This document shows positions 44,691-53,575 of a stretch of 64,000 bases of DNA, in pieces. The position numbers and the translations under genes are program-made. How positions within the stretch are numbered: position 1 is the first letter of the stretch; every line of letters starts with the position of its first letter. Source of the stretch: Poindextera sp036494815 (lineage in GTDB: Bacteria; Pseudomonadota; Alphaproteobacteria; Caulobacterales; Caulobacteraceae); NCBI GenBank assembly GCA_036494815.1, contig DASXNV010000032.1:186001-250000 (forward strand), read 5' to 3'. The notes under the pieces are model-generated. The model ran no database searches, was not told the DNA's origin, and saw nothing but the letters and a program-made list of their open reading frames with translations.

Positions 44691-47189
44691 TCAGCTCAAC
44701 CGAACTGTCGCCCGCAACCGGATATCGCCCGCCGAGGCGCCCACAAGCAGGTCGTAGTCGCCGGGCTCGGTGACCCAGGCCTTGGCGTCCGGATCGTAAA
44801 AGGCGAAGTCGCGGCCGGTCAGGTTGAAGGGGATGGTGCGGGTCTCGCCGCTGGCCATAGCGAGCTTGGAGAAGCCCTTCAGCTCCTTGACCGGGCGCGA
44901 GACCGGCGGCGCGCGGGGCGCCACATAGAGCTGCACCACCTCCTGACCTTCGCGCGGGCCGGCGTTGGTCAGGGTGACGCTGACCGCCACCGGATCGCCG
45001 GCCGCCGCGTGGCTTGTCGCCGTGATCTCTTCATAGCCAAAATCGGTATAGGTCAGGCCGTGGCCGAACGGGAACAGGGGCTCGATCCCCGACCGGTCGT
45101 GATGGCGATAGCCGATGAACAGGCCTTCGGCGTAGGGAGCCTGCAGGGCGTCGGAATAGTAGGGATAGGCGGCGGTGTCCTCGAGGCGTTGGGGGAAGCT
45201 TACCGGCAGGCGGCCCGAGGGCGCGGCGTGGCCGAACAGCACCTCGGCCAGGGCGGCGCAGCCTTCCTCCCCCGGCAGCCAGGCCACCAACGCCGACTTG
45301 GCCTGGTCGATCCAGGGCAGTGTGACGGGCGAGCCGGCGTTGATCACCACCGCGGTGTTGGGATTGGCCGCCAGCACCGCCTCCACCAAGGCGTTCTGGG
45401 GTCCCGGCAGGTCGAGGTCGGCGCGATCATAGCCTTCCGCCTCGGTTGTGGACGCCGAGCCCACCATCACCACCACCGCATCAGAGGCCCGGGCGGCGGC
45501 CACGGCCTGCTCGATCGTGCCGGAGGGCTGGCGCACGCCCAAGGAGGCTGTCTCGAAATTGCCGGCGCCGCGGGCCGGCGCCCATGCATAGTCGATGCGG
45601 ATCGGATAGCCCTGGCCGTGGACCAGATCGACCGCGACGGTGCGGCGCAGAGCCGCTGACCCGCCTATATCGGCCATGTCGTCGGCGCCAGGCGTCGAAG
45701 GCTCGATGATCAGCGCATCGTCCAGCCAAACCCGGCAATCGCCGTCGCCCCGGAACGACAGCTCGTGGCGCCCGTCCCTGACCGGCCAGAACCAGCCCTG
45801 CCAGCGCAGGCCGGCGAAAGTTTCGCGCGGAGCGTCGCTCATGGTGGCCACCCACTTGGCGGGCGTGCGCTCCAGGGCGGTGCGATAGGGGGCGCCGGAC
45901 AGATCGGCGGTCTTGAAATAGCTGGCGGTGAGGCCCTGGGCGTCGCGGGCTTCGGTGGGGCTGAACATGCGCGACTGGGCCAGGGGCGGGACCGGCTCGT
46001 TGTCGACCCCATCGGCGAAAAGGATCTGGACCTGGTCGCCCAGCAGGGCCTGCAGGCTCTCCAGCGGCGTGGTCCGGCGCCACCCGGAGACCCGGCTGCT
46101 GCCGCCGCCCTGGATGCGGAATTGGGCGGCGTTGGGTCCGATCAGCGCCAGAGTGCGGATCTTGCCGGCGTCGAACGGCAGCAGGCCGCCGTCGTTCTTG
46201 AGCAACACCATCCCTTCGGCCGCCGCCTTGCGCGCGATGGCCCTGTGCCGTGGGGTGCGCAGTTCGCCGCTCGGAGGTTGCTCGCCGTCCAGCAGGCCGC
46301 AGCGCAGGATCAGGCGCACCAGCCGGCGGACATTGTCGTCGAGCTGGGCCACGCTGACTTCGCCGGCTTGCACCGCGGCCCGCAGCTTCCTGCCGAAGTG
46401 CTTAGCCGGGCCGGGCATCTCCAGGTCCATGCCGGCGTTGGCGGCCAGGCAGGTCGAGTGTGTCGCCCCCCAATCGGACACCACCACCCCGTCATAAGCC
46501 CACTCGCCCTTGAGCACGTCTGTGAGCAGGGTCCGGTGATCGGTGGCGTAGACGCCGTTGATGCGGTTGTAGGCGGCCATCACCGTCCACGGATTGGCGG
46601 CGGCGACTACGGTTTCGAAGGCGGCCAGATAGATCTCGCGCAAGGTGCGCTCATCGACCTCGGTGCTGACTTCGAAGCGGTGGAGTTCCTGGTTGTTGAC
46701 GGCGAAGTGCTTCAGCGAGGCGCCGATCCCTTCGCCCTGCAGGCCGTTGACATAGGCTGTGCCCAGTTGGCCGGCCAGGTGGGGATCCTCCGAATAGGTT
46801 TCGAAATTACGCCCCCAATGGGGGATGCGGACCATGTTGATCGTGGGCGCCAGCACCACGTGCTCGCCGAGCGCCTTGGCCTCGCGGGCAATGGCGGCTG
46901 CGATCTCGCCGGCCAGAGTGGGGTTGAAACTGGCCGCCACCGCCACCCCCACAGGGAACACCGTGGCCGCCGCGCCGGAGTTGGAGCGGACCCCGGTCGG
47001 CCCGTCGCTCATGCGCAGGGACGGCACGCCCAGGCGCGGGATCGGCTCCAGGCAAAAGGCCGCGGCCCCGGCGCAAAGGGACACTTTCTCTTCCAGGGTC
47101 AGCCGGGCGAAGAGGTCGTCCACGCGGGCCTCGAGCGGGGCGGCCGGATCGCGATAGGTTTCGGCGGCGGTCGCGGTGTCGTTGGCCAT
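44691..47189 (-). CDS. GH3 beta-glucosidase with PA14 domain
   Basis: 832 residues. N-terminal GH3 (beta/alpha)8 domain with DGPTGVR near residue 62 and the nucleophile Asp239 in VVSDWGA; alpha/beta sandwich domain (about 320-640) interrupted by a PA14-like insert (about 410-540, including RWQGWFWP and RGDGDCRVWLDD); C-terminal fibronectin-III-like domain ending in GDYDLLVGAS. There is no signal peptide, so cytosolic action on imported oligoglycosides is likely. PA14 in this enzyme class usually shapes substrate specificity. It starts an accessory-looking stretch of catabolic genes. Confidence 0.94.
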   Translation of the reverse strand: MANDTATAAETYRDPAAPLEARVDDLFARLTLEEKVSLCAGAAAFCLEPIPRLGVPSLRMSDGPTGVRSNSGAAATVFPVGVAVAASFNPTLAGEIAAAIAREAKALGEHVVLAPTINMVRIPHWGRNFETYSEDPHLAGQLGTAYVNGLQGEGIGASLKHFAVNNQELHRFEVSTEVDERTLREIYLAAFETVVAAANPWTVMAAYNRINGVYATDHRTLLTDVLKGEWAYDGVVVSDWGATHSTCLAANAGMDLEMPGPAKHFGRKLRAAVQAGEVSVAQLDDNVRRLVRLILRCGLLDGEQPPSGELRTPRHRAIARKAAAEGMVLLKNDGGLLPFDAGKIRTLALIGPNAAQFRIQGGGSSRVSGWRRTTPLESLQALLGDQVQILFADGVDNEPVPPLAQSRMFSPTEARDAQGLTASYFKTADLSGAPYRTALERTPAKWVATMSDAPRETFAGLRWQGWFWPVRDGRHELSFRGDGDCRVWLDDALIIEPSTPGADDMADIGGSAALRRTVAVDLVHGQGYPIRIDYAWAPARGAGNFETASLGVRQPSGTIEQAVAAARASDAVVVMVGSASTTEAEGYDRADLDLPGPQNALVEAVLAANPNTAVVINAGSPVTLPWIDQAKSALVAWLPGEEGCAALAEVLFGHAAPSGRLPVSFPQRLEDTAAYPYYSDALQAPYAEGLFIGYRHHDRSGIEPLFPFGHGLTYTDFGYEEITATSHAAAGDPVAVSVTLTNAGPREGQEVVQLYVAPRAPPVSRPVKELKGFSKLAMASGETRTIPFNLTGRDFAFYDPDAKAWVTEPGDYDLLVGASAGDIRLRATVRLS

Positions 47190-47325
47190 GGGCGTTCCTC
47201 GTTATAGAAAGGAGTTTGACGCGCCGCAGCCCTGGCCTCAAGGCGTTAGCCGGTGCGTGCGCAACACCTTTGGGCGCGGAATGGTTTGGGAGCACGGCCT
47301 TTGAATCTGTTCCGCAAGGTCCCGC

Positions 47326-48096
47326 ATGGCCGCGCCTAGGCTTGACTGCATCGCGTTGATCGCCGACCCGCCTACGCTGCGCGCCGGCGCCAGTGATCGC
47401 GGCTGGATGAACGATACCGAGGACCGCTTCGCCTATCGCTGCACGCCCATGACCATGGCCAACGCCACCGGCTGGGAGATTCTCAATCCCGTGGCCTTTT
47501 CAGCCACCTGGACCGGAGGCGACACCAAGGACGACATATCGATCGTCGTGGACGATCCGAACGCCAAGTTCGACCGGGTTTCGTCCACCTTCGGCCACGG
47601 GGTGCTGACCTTCCATCCCGGCTATGTGTTCCGCACCGATCCGGGCTGGGTGACCTGGGCCCGTGGCGCGCCCAACCGGTTCAAGGATGGCGTTCATCCG
47701 CTGGATGGCCTGGTGGAAACTCACTGGCTGCCGTTTTCCTTCACCATGAACTGGCGGTTCACCCGGCCCTGCACGATCCGGTTCGAGAAGGACGAGCCGT
47801 TCTGTTTCATCACCCTGACGCCCAGCGTGGCCATCGAGGCGGTGGAGCCGGTGATCAGCCGGCTGGAAGACGACCCGGCCCTGTATCGGGAATTCGCCCT
47901 TTGGCATATCCAGCGCAGCCAGTTCAATCAGGCCCTGGCCAACAACGATCCGGTCGCCCTGCAGCAGAAGTGGCAGCGCAACTACCTCAACGGCGAGTCG
48001 GCCGAAGGCCGCTATATCGCCGGCGAGGATCACCGCCATAAGCGCCGGCTGAAAGAGCCCCGGCGCTGTCCGGTTTCGGGGGACGAGGCGGATTAG
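47326..48096 (+). CDS. DUF6065 family protein
   Basis: 256 residues, soluble and without cysteines in catalytic-looking positions. The pattern MANATGWEILNPVAFSATW, FGHGVLTFHPGY and FTMNWRFTRP agrees with the DUF6065 family as I recall it; the function is unknown. The last four bases overlap the stop of the convergent formamidase-like gene. It is divergent from the GH3 gene with 136 bases between. Confidence 0.8.
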   Translation: MAAPRLDCIALIADPPTLRAGASDRGWMNDTEDRFAYRCTPMTMANATGWEILNPVAFSATWTGGDTKDDISIVVDDPNAKFDRVSSTFGHGVLTFHPGYVFRTDPGWVTWARGAPNRFKDGVHPLDGLVETHWLPFSFTMNWRFTRPCTIRFEKDEPFCFITLTPSVAIEAVEPVISRLEDDPALYREFALWHIQRSQFNQALANNDPVALQQKWQRNYLNGESAEGRYIAGEDHRHKRRLKEPRRCPVSGDEAD

Positions 48097-49631
48097 AGGG
48101 CTCCGAACCTCCGCAGCACGTTCTTGGTGATCCGGGTCACGAAGGGGTCGTTCGCGGCAAGGCCGTGTGCCCATTCGGTGGTTCCGGCGTTGAACACCTC
48201 GCCCGCGCCGCGCTGGAAACTGGCCATCACCGCGTGCCCGCGCAGGGTGCGGGCCTGGGTGGCGGGGCTGGGCGAGCCGTAGGCGACCTCGGCGATCACA
48301 TCCAGCTGTTCGGGCGGGATCAGGGGACGATAGGGGCTGGGCGTCTCGGCGAAGGCCACGGGCGCGATGGCGATGATTTCTAGGTTCTCCGGCACGCCCA
48401 CCCGGGCCACGGGAACGGGCAGGCCGTCCTCGCCGAAGCCCAGGGCGCAGCCGTCATTCTCATAGCCCAGCAGCGGGATTTGATCGCCGATGACGTCGCC
48501 GTAGTAGAGGTCGGTCCCCTCCAGCGCCCAGTGCTTGTCACGATAGATGGTATAGCCGCCCTGGCCCCGCGCGGCGCAAAGGCCCAGGCGGTGATAGCCG
48601 CCAAATACGAAGCTGAGGCCGATGGTCGAGGCTTCCGGCCGAGCGAAATTGGGATGGGACCACAGGTGCGTACCCTGGGCCGGGTCGGCGGCGGCGACCG
48701 GGTCGGCCTCGAATCCCTTCCACTTGTGGCAGACATAGCGCCGGCCTTCGTCCTCCCAGCGCACCTTCCAAAAGGCGGTGTTGCCGGAAAAGACCGCCAG
48801 CTTGCCGCCGCCGGCGATGAAGGCGTCGATGGCCTCGCGCTGGCCGCCGGACCAGTACTCGCTGTGTCCCACCAGCACGACGCAGGCATAGGGATCCAGG
48901 CAGTCGGCCTCGGCCTCCAGGTCATAGTCGGTCAGATAGTCCAGCTCGATCCCTTCGCCCTCGGCCCAGGTGACGAACAGATGCTCCCACTTGTGCAGGA
49001 AGCCGGCCGAACCGTCATAGGGGCTCTGGCCATGGGCGCGCGACCAGGCCGGGTCGGCGCCGGCCCAGGGCCGTTCTTCAAAGTCGCGTTTGCGCAGATT
49101 GACCAGGCGCGGCATGTCCGCTGGCGGGGCCAACAGCAGCGGCGGGAAGGGGCGTTGGGTGGAGAGCACGCCGATGGCGTTCGCCATGGCTTCGGGCAGC
49201 TTGGCTCGCCCGCTCATCAGGGCGGTGACGTCGCAATAGGCGCTGGCGCCGCCCCAGTAGTTGTAGGATTGCAGGGTGTTGGTGGACAGGACCAGCACGG
49301 CCTTGGCCCCCGGCGCCTCGGCGGCGGCCCTGACGCAGACGAAGTGGTGGGCGGCCTCGCCCGCAGCGTCGGTCAGGACGATATCGTAATAGCCGCTCTT
49401 CCAGTCGGCCCCGACAGTCACCGTATCGGCGGCGGGCCAGCCGCATCCGTCGCGGTCGGCATGGTCCGGGGTCGGATGATCGCCCACTTCGATCTCCCGC
49501 GTGAGCACCACATGGCGAAGGGCGCCGACCCGCGCGATCTCCAGCCGGCAGGCCGGTGTCGAAGCGCTGGCGTGCAGGGTGAAGCGCTCACCGGGACGCA
49601 GGCTGAGGCGATCAGTATAACAGGCCAGCAT
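48093..49631 (-). CDS. N,N-dimethylformamidase-like protein (large-subunit family)
   Basis: 512 residues. An N-terminal beta-rich domain (about 1-100) is followed by the core characteristic of the large subunit of dimethylformamidase: VLVLSTNTLQSYNYWGG, the YACVVLVGHSEYWSGGQREAIDAFIAGGG block (split at about 245-275) and a C-terminal GEVFNAGTTEWAHGL segment. In the known enzyme a mononuclear iron hydrolyses dialkylformamides; the natural substrate here is open. No small-subunit gene is adjacent. It is convergent with DUF6065 and divergent from the CoA-transferase-like gene (30-base gap). Confidence 0.8.
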   Translation of the reverse strand: MLACYTDRLSLRPGERFTLHASASTPACRLEIARVGALRHVVLTREIEVGDHPTPDHADRDGCGWPAADTVTVGADWKSGYYDIVLTDAAGEAAHHFVCVRAAAEAPGAKAVLVLSTNTLQSYNYWGGASAYCDVTALMSGRAKLPEAMANAIGVLSTQRPFPPLLLAPPADMPRLVNLRKRDFEERPWAGADPAWSRAHGQSPYDGSAGFLHKWEHLFVTWAEGEGIELDYLTDYDLEAEADCLDPYACVVLVGHSEYWSGGQREAIDAFIAGGGKLAVFSGNTAFWKVRWEDEGRRYVCHKWKGFEADPVAAADPAQGTHLWSHPNFARPEASTIGLSFVFGGYHRLGLCAARGQGGYTIYRDKHWALEGTDLYYGDVIGDQIPLLGYENDGCALGFGEDGLPVPVARVGVPENLEIIAIAPVAFAETPSPYRPLIPPEQLDVIAEVAYGSPSPATQARTLRGHAVMASFQRGAGEVFNAGTTEWAHGLAANDPFVTRITKNVLRRFGAL

Positions 49632-49661
49632 GGGCGCTTCCTATGGGTTCGGAGACGCTCC

Positions 49662-50987
49662 ATGACTAGGGTCGAGGACACTCAAAAGCTAGTCATCATT
49701 ACGAACGGGCCGCCCACTTTCATGACCCCCACCCAGACCGATCCCAGCGTCCTAGCTCCCCTGTTGGATGAGTTCCGTCCGGGCGCTGAAATCTACCTCC
49801 CCGGCGCCACCGGTGAGCCGACCCTGCTGCGCACGGCCCTGGCCGCCGACCCTGAGCGAGCGCGGGAGGTGCGGTTCACAAGCTGCTTGGTGCCGGGCAT
49901 GAACGACTTCGACCATGCCGCCCTGCACCGCACCGCGCAGATGACCACCTTTTTGTTGCCGCCGGACCTGCGCGCGTCGTTCGAGGCGGGGCGGGTGCGG
50001 GTGATGCCGCTGGCCTATTCCGAGACCGCGACCTATCTGGGCCAGAGGGCCAGTTTCGACGTGGCGGTGTTTCACGTCTGTCCTCCGGACGCGAACGGAC
50101 TGTGCTCGGTGGGGATCGCGGCGGATTTTCCCGGCCTGGTCTGGGGTCGCGCCCGCCGCAGGATCGCCTTGATCAACCACGCCATGCCCCGCCCGCCGCG
50201 TGGGCCGCGGTTGCCGGTCGCGGACTTCGATGTGGTGATCGAGATCGACCATCCGGTGATCGAGGGACGCGATGCGGCGATCTCCGAGGAGACGGGCCGC
50301 ATCGCCGACCGCATCGCCGCCCTGATCCCAGACGGCGCGGCGATCCAGACCGGCATCGGCGGCGCGCCGGCGGCGGCGTTGACACGCCTGACCGGCCATC
50401 GCGCCCTGGTGATCCGCTCCGGCATGATCACGGACGGCTATGCTGGCCTGGCCAAGGCGGGCGCGTTGGACCGTGACAGCCGGCACATCACCGGCGCCTT
50501 GTTCGGCTCGGCGGGCTTCTATGGCGATGTGGTGGACATGGATCTGGTCACCCTGGCCGACACCACTGTCACCCACAGCGCGGCGTCGCTGGCCGGGGTG
50601 GAGCGTTTCACCTCGATCAATGGCGCCCTGGAGGTGGATCTGTTCGGGCAGGTCAACAGCGAGTGGCGCGGCGAGCGGCTGGTCAGCGGCGTCGGCGGCG
50701 CCCCCGACTTCGTCCGCGCCGCGGCGCGTTCGCTCGGCGGGCTATCGATCATCGCCCTGGCTTCGACCGCGGGCGGGGGCAAGATTTCACGCATCGTCCC
50801 GCGCCTGACCTCACCCACCGTGGCCATCAGCCGGGCGGATATCGACACGGTGGTCACCGAGCACGGCGCGGCGCTGTTGAAGGATCTTGGTCTGGAGGAT
50901 CGCGCCCAGGCCCTGATCGCCATCGCCGACCCGGCGCATCAGGCTGGGTTGGCCGAGACCTGGGGAAAGATGCGGGCGGCGATGTAG
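49662..50987 (+). CDS. Acetyl-CoA hydrolase/4-hydroxybutyrate CoA-transferase family protein, catalytic Glu replaced
   Basis: 441 residues from the ATG at 49662, preceded by GGAG. The family is clear from GIGGAPAAALTRL, FTSINGALEVDLFGQVNSE, GVGGAPDFVRAAARSLGG and SRIVPRL. In active class I enzymes the block after the beta strand reads HTEMxxDG (or SE) with the Glu that forms the glutamyl-CoA intermediate; here it reads IRSGMITDG, with Gly254 at that place. The protein may not be a CoA-transferase of the usual mechanism. It is divergent from the formamidase-like gene and followed after 135 bases by the SDR gene. Confidence 0.85.
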   Translation: MTRVEDTQKLVIITNGPPTFMTPTQTDPSVLAPLLDEFRPGAEIYLPGATGEPTLLRTALAADPERAREVRFTSCLVPGMNDFDHAALHRTAQMTTFLLPPDLRASFEAGRVRVMPLAYSETATYLGQRASFDVAVFHVCPPDANGLCSVGIAADFPGLVWGRARRRIALINHAMPRPPRGPRLPVADFDVVIEIDHPVIEGRDAAISEETGRIADRIAALIPDGAAIQTGIGGAPAAALTRLTGHRALVIRSGMITDGYAGLAKAGALDRDSRHITGALFGSAGFYGDVVDMDLVTLADTTVTHSAASLAGVERFTSINGALEVDLFGQVNSEWRGERLVSGVGGAPDFVRAAARSLGGLSIIALASTAGGGKISRIVPRLTSPTVAISRADIDTVVTEHGAALLKDLGLEDRAQALIAIADPAHQAGLAETWGKMRAAM

Positions 50988-51001
50988 GAGGTGAGGAGTC
51001 T

Positions 51002-51024
51002 GGGTCCGTATTTTTTACAGACCC
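51002..51024 (+). terminator. Weak hairpin after the CoA-transferase-like gene
   Basis: GGGTCCGT and ACAGACCC can pair (one mismatch) around a T-rich loop, 14 bases after the stop codon. The T run is in the loop and not after the stem, so termination is uncertain. It lies in the 135-base gap ahead of the SDR gene. Confidence 0.3.
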
Positions 51025-51122
51025 ACTTCATTTTCCCTCTGGCGCGCATCGCCGCCAGCCGCTCCAATGGCTCATGAACGGCGGTCACCTGAAGGACCTC
51101 CGGTTATTTCAGGGAGCGTGTC

Positions 51123-51896
51123 TTGGACCTGCAACTCAAAGACCGAGTGATCTTCATCGCCGGCGCCAGCCGGGGTATCGGCCTGGGCATTGTCGAGGCC
51201 TGCCTGGCCGAGGGGGCCAAACTGGCCATGACCGCGCGGGGCGCCGATGCGCTGGAGGCCGAGCGGGCGCGCCTGGCCGGGATCTACGGCGCCGACAAGC
51301 TGTGGACCATGGCTGGCGACATGCGCGATCCGGCGATCATCGAGGCGGCGGTGGAGCGATGCGAGACCGAGTTCGGGCCGATCTGGGGCGCTGTGGCCAA
51401 TGTGGGCCTCTATCCCTGCCCGCCGGGCTTCGATGTGGACGACGAGGCCTGGGATGGCGGGCTGAACCAGAACCTGGACTCCGCCTTCCGCCTGTCACGT
51501 TCTGTGCTGCGGCGGATGACGGCGCGGGGCGAGGGTTCATTGCTGCTGATCAGCTCCATCGCCGGCCTGGGCGCCCTGGGCACCGGCCTGACCTATGGCA
51601 CCTCCAAGGCGGCCATGAACCACCTGTCCAAGGAGCTGGCCAAGATCGCCGGGCCCGCGGGCGTGCGGGTCAACACCATCGCCCCCGGCAACATCATCTT
51701 CCCTGGCGGCGACTGGGAGGAACGCTCCGCCGGCCCTCGGGCCGCGGGCTGGAAGCGCTGGATCGATCGCGAGGTGCCGCTGAAGCGCTTTGGACGCCCC
51801 GACGAGATCGGCATCCCCGCCGCGTTTTTGCTCAGCCCCATCGCCAGTTTCCTGACCGGCGCCGTGATCCCCGTGGATGGCGGGCAGACGCGATGA
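51123..51896 (+). CDS. Short-chain dehydrogenase/reductase
   Basis: 257 residues, classical SDR. NAD(P) motif GASRGIG near residue 15, VANVG (variant of NNAG), active-site Ser in LLISSIAG, Tyr-x-x-x-Lys in TYGTSKAAM, and the C-terminal DGGQTR of the FabG-like group. An acidic/neutral residue after the dinucleotide strand cannot be read with certainty for cofactor choice. It starts with TTG at 51123 and overlaps the nitronate monooxygenase by four bases. Confidence 0.92.
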   Translation: MDLQLKDRVIFIAGASRGIGLGIVEACLAEGAKLAMTARGADALEAERARLAGIYGADKLWTMAGDMRDPAIIEAAVERCETEFGPIWGAVANVGLYPCPPGFDVDDEAWDGGLNQNLDSAFRLSRSVLRRMTARGEGSLLLISSIAGLGALGTGLTYGTSKAAMNHLSKELAKIAGPAGVRVNTIAPGNIIFPGGDWEERSAGPRAAGWKRWIDREVPLKRFGRPDEIGIPAAFLLSPIASFLTGAVIPVDGGQTR

Positions 51897-52840
51897 AGAT
51901 TAAGAACCGCATCACCGAGATGCTCGGGGTCGAATACCCCATCGTCCAGGCGCCCATGGGTTGGATCGCGCGCGCCCAACTGGCCTCGGCGGTGTCCGAA
52001 GCGGGCGGCATGGGCATCATCGAAACCTCGTCCGGGGAGCTCGAGGCCATCCGCGAAGAGATCCGCACGATGCGCCAGCTCACCGACAAGCCGTTCGGGG
52101 TGAACGTGGCTCACGCCTTTGTCCGTGACGAGACGATCGTCAAATTCATCATCGATCAGGGGATCAAGTTCGTCACCACCTCGGCGGGGGACCCCAACAA
52201 ATATTGCGGCCAGCTCAAGGCGGCGGGGCTGACCGTATTCCACGTGGTCCCCACCCTGAAGGCGGCGCTCAAGGCGGTGGAGGCGGGCGTCGACGGCCTC
52301 ATCGTCGAGGGCGGCGAGGGCGGGGGTTTCAAGAACCCTCAGCCGGTGATGTCCATGGTGCTGCTGCCCCTAGTGCGCGAGCATGTGAAGGTGCCGATCA
52401 TCGCCGCCGGCGGCATCTGCGACGGCGCCACCATGGCCGCCGCCTTCGCACTTGGGGCCGAGGGGGTGCAGATGGGCACGCGCATGGTCGCCGCCGCCGA
52501 GTCTCCCGTTCACCCCAACTGGAAACAGGCGATCCTCGACGCGGCCGAGACTGACACCGTGTTCCTCAACCAGTTCTCCAAACCGGCCCTGCGCGCCCTG
52601 CGCACCGCCAAGACCACGGCCTATGAGAAAGAAGGCGGACCGCAGGTGATGGCCGAGTTCGGCCGCGCCAAGGACCTTTATTTCGGCGGCGACATGGAAG
52701 CCTCGATCGCGCTGTCAGGCCAGGTCTGTGGACGGATCAATTCCGTCGAACCGGTGGCCAGGATCATCGGCGACACAGTGCGGGACTTCCAGGCGACCAT
52801 GGCGAGCCTGGCGGAGCGGTACGCGCCAGTGGTGGTTTAG
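51893..52840 (+). CDS. Nitronate monooxygenase/2-nitropropane dioxygenase family flavoprotein
   Basis: 315 residues from the ATG at 51893 (ATGA overlap with the SDR). An FMN-binding TIM barrel: PIVQAPMGWIAR at the N terminus, IVEGGEGGG and PIIAAGGICDG for phosphate binding, LGAEGVQMGTRMVAA, and a KTTAYEKEGG region. The family includes nitronate monooxygenases and enoyl reductases of the FabK type. With an SDR and a CoA-transferase-like protein it may take part in a degradation pathway; the substrate is not known. The 3' end overlaps the convergent orphan at 52715-53203 by 126 bases. Confidence 0.9.
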   Translation: MKIKNRITEMLGVEYPIVQAPMGWIARAQLASAVSEAGGMGIIETSSGELEAIREEIRTMRQLTDKPFGVNVAHAFVRDETIVKFIIDQGIKFVTTSAGDPNKYCGQLKAAGLTVFHVVPTLKAALKAVEAGVDGLIVEGGEGGGFKNPQPVMSMVLLPLVREHVKVPIIAAGGICDGATMAAAFALGAEGVQMGTRMVAAAESPVHPNWKQAILDAAETDTVFLNQFSKPALRALRTAKTTAYEKEGGPQVMAEFGRAKDLYFGGDMEASIALSGQVCGRINSVEPVARIIGDTVRDFQATMASLAERYAPVVV

Positions 52841-53203
52841 CGGGGCGGGTTTGAAGCCGGCAGAAGGGAGGGCGAGCGGACGCTGATTTACCCCCGCATG
52901 CGGCTCCCACTCGGGCAAGCTCTCAATTTCGCCACGGACATCAACGGGAACGTTTGACCAGCGCGTCTCCGATGATAGCGAAAGGTGCACGCCATACTCG
53001 TCAGCTGCCGCGGCTACCAGTTGGCGAAACCACGTAGGGTAGGTCCATTCCCGAGGCTTTGGGCTGAAGAGCGTTCGCGTAGCTGGATCCCAGTATGCTT
53101 CCATGGCCGCGCGCCAAATTTGCGGCAGGTCTTCTTTGTGAGGCCGAACGCGTAGTCGCCCTTCGCCATCGATCTCTACGTCAGCAATCCGGTCTTTGAT
53201 CAT
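52715..53203 (-). CDS. Cassette-like orphan protein with probable lost stop codon
   Basis: About 162 residues from the ATG at 53203. The first ~100 residues look like a genuine small protein: VEIDGEGRLRVRPHKEDLPQ, IWRAAMEAYWDPATR, EWTYPTWFRQLVAAAADEYG and SNVPVDVRGEI. I am reminded of small hypothetical proteins often found in integron gene cassettes, but cannot test this. After about residue 105 the frame runs across the 3' end of the nitronate monooxygenase gene and is its antisense shadow, so the natural stop may be lost or the gene truncated. Codon and base use are less GC-biased than the neighbours. Confidence 0.5.
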   Translation of the reverse strand: MIKDRIADVEIDGEGRLRVRPHKEDLPQIWRAAMEAYWDPATRTLFSPKPREWTYPTWFRQLVAAAADEYGVHLSLSSETRWSNVPVDVRGEIESLPEWEPHAGVNQRPLALPSAGFKPAPLNHHWRVPLRQARHGRLEVPHCVADDPGHRFDGIDPSTDLA

Positions 53204-53575
53204 TGCGCGATGATGCATCACCATCCTGCATCAACAAAGGAGAAGCGCCGGGAGGGAGTCGTTCAATGTCTGAGAAGGGCCGAAGCCAGCCCCACCCATA
53301 AACCCTTGAATGCAAGCTTGAGTTCCGATCTCACCAAGCGCTTAAGGGGGTTGCCCGCATGGGAGGCGCGTTCGCCGACACTTCCCTTCCACCGTCATCG
53401 CCGGCCTTGTTCCGGCGACCCATGCCGTGATGGGTCGGCCGCGACGGTGGGGCGGAAAGTTCACGGCATGGGGCGCAGCGACGAGTGCGGCGACGACGGA
53501 ACGTTGGGGGCGTTTCGGCTGAAATCCGCCAACCCGCCCAGTCCACAATCCGCCATCCCGTGCTACGCTCCCCCC
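53204..53575. other. 372-base stretch without a recognised gene, containing a repeat
   Basis: This gap between the orphan at 52715-53203 and the DUF3606 gene holds the second REP-doublet (53392-53499). Apart from that I see no gene, tRNA or attC-like site; the part at 53225-53340 is AT-richer than the surrounding genes and may be debris of the transferred segment. Confidence 0.5.
53392..53499. repeat. REP-doublet (REPIN-like) element, copy B
   Basis: Left arm CCGTCATCGCCGGC...CATGCCGTGA (about 53392-53430) and right arm TTCACGGCATG...CGGCGACGACGG (about 53460-53499) are inverted copies with a shorter spacer than copy A (40264-40400). Each arm can also fold on itself (GCCGGCCTTGTTCCGGC). It lies in the gene-free gap upstream of the DUF3606 gene. 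Confidence 0.75.

Noticed and set aside
45765..47207. Long plus-strand open frame opposite the GH3 gene
   Set aside because: No domain is visible, and the opposite strand codes a complete beta-glucosidase.
50663..52840. Upstream extension of the nitronate monooxygenase frame
   Set aside because: It runs through the CoA-transferase-like and SDR genes in another frame. The family start (MKIKNRITEMLG) is at 51893 and overlaps the SDR stop.
53225..53575. attC recombination site near the cassette-like orphan
   Set aside because: No paired GTTRRRY and RYYYAAC boxes at the needed spacing were seen.
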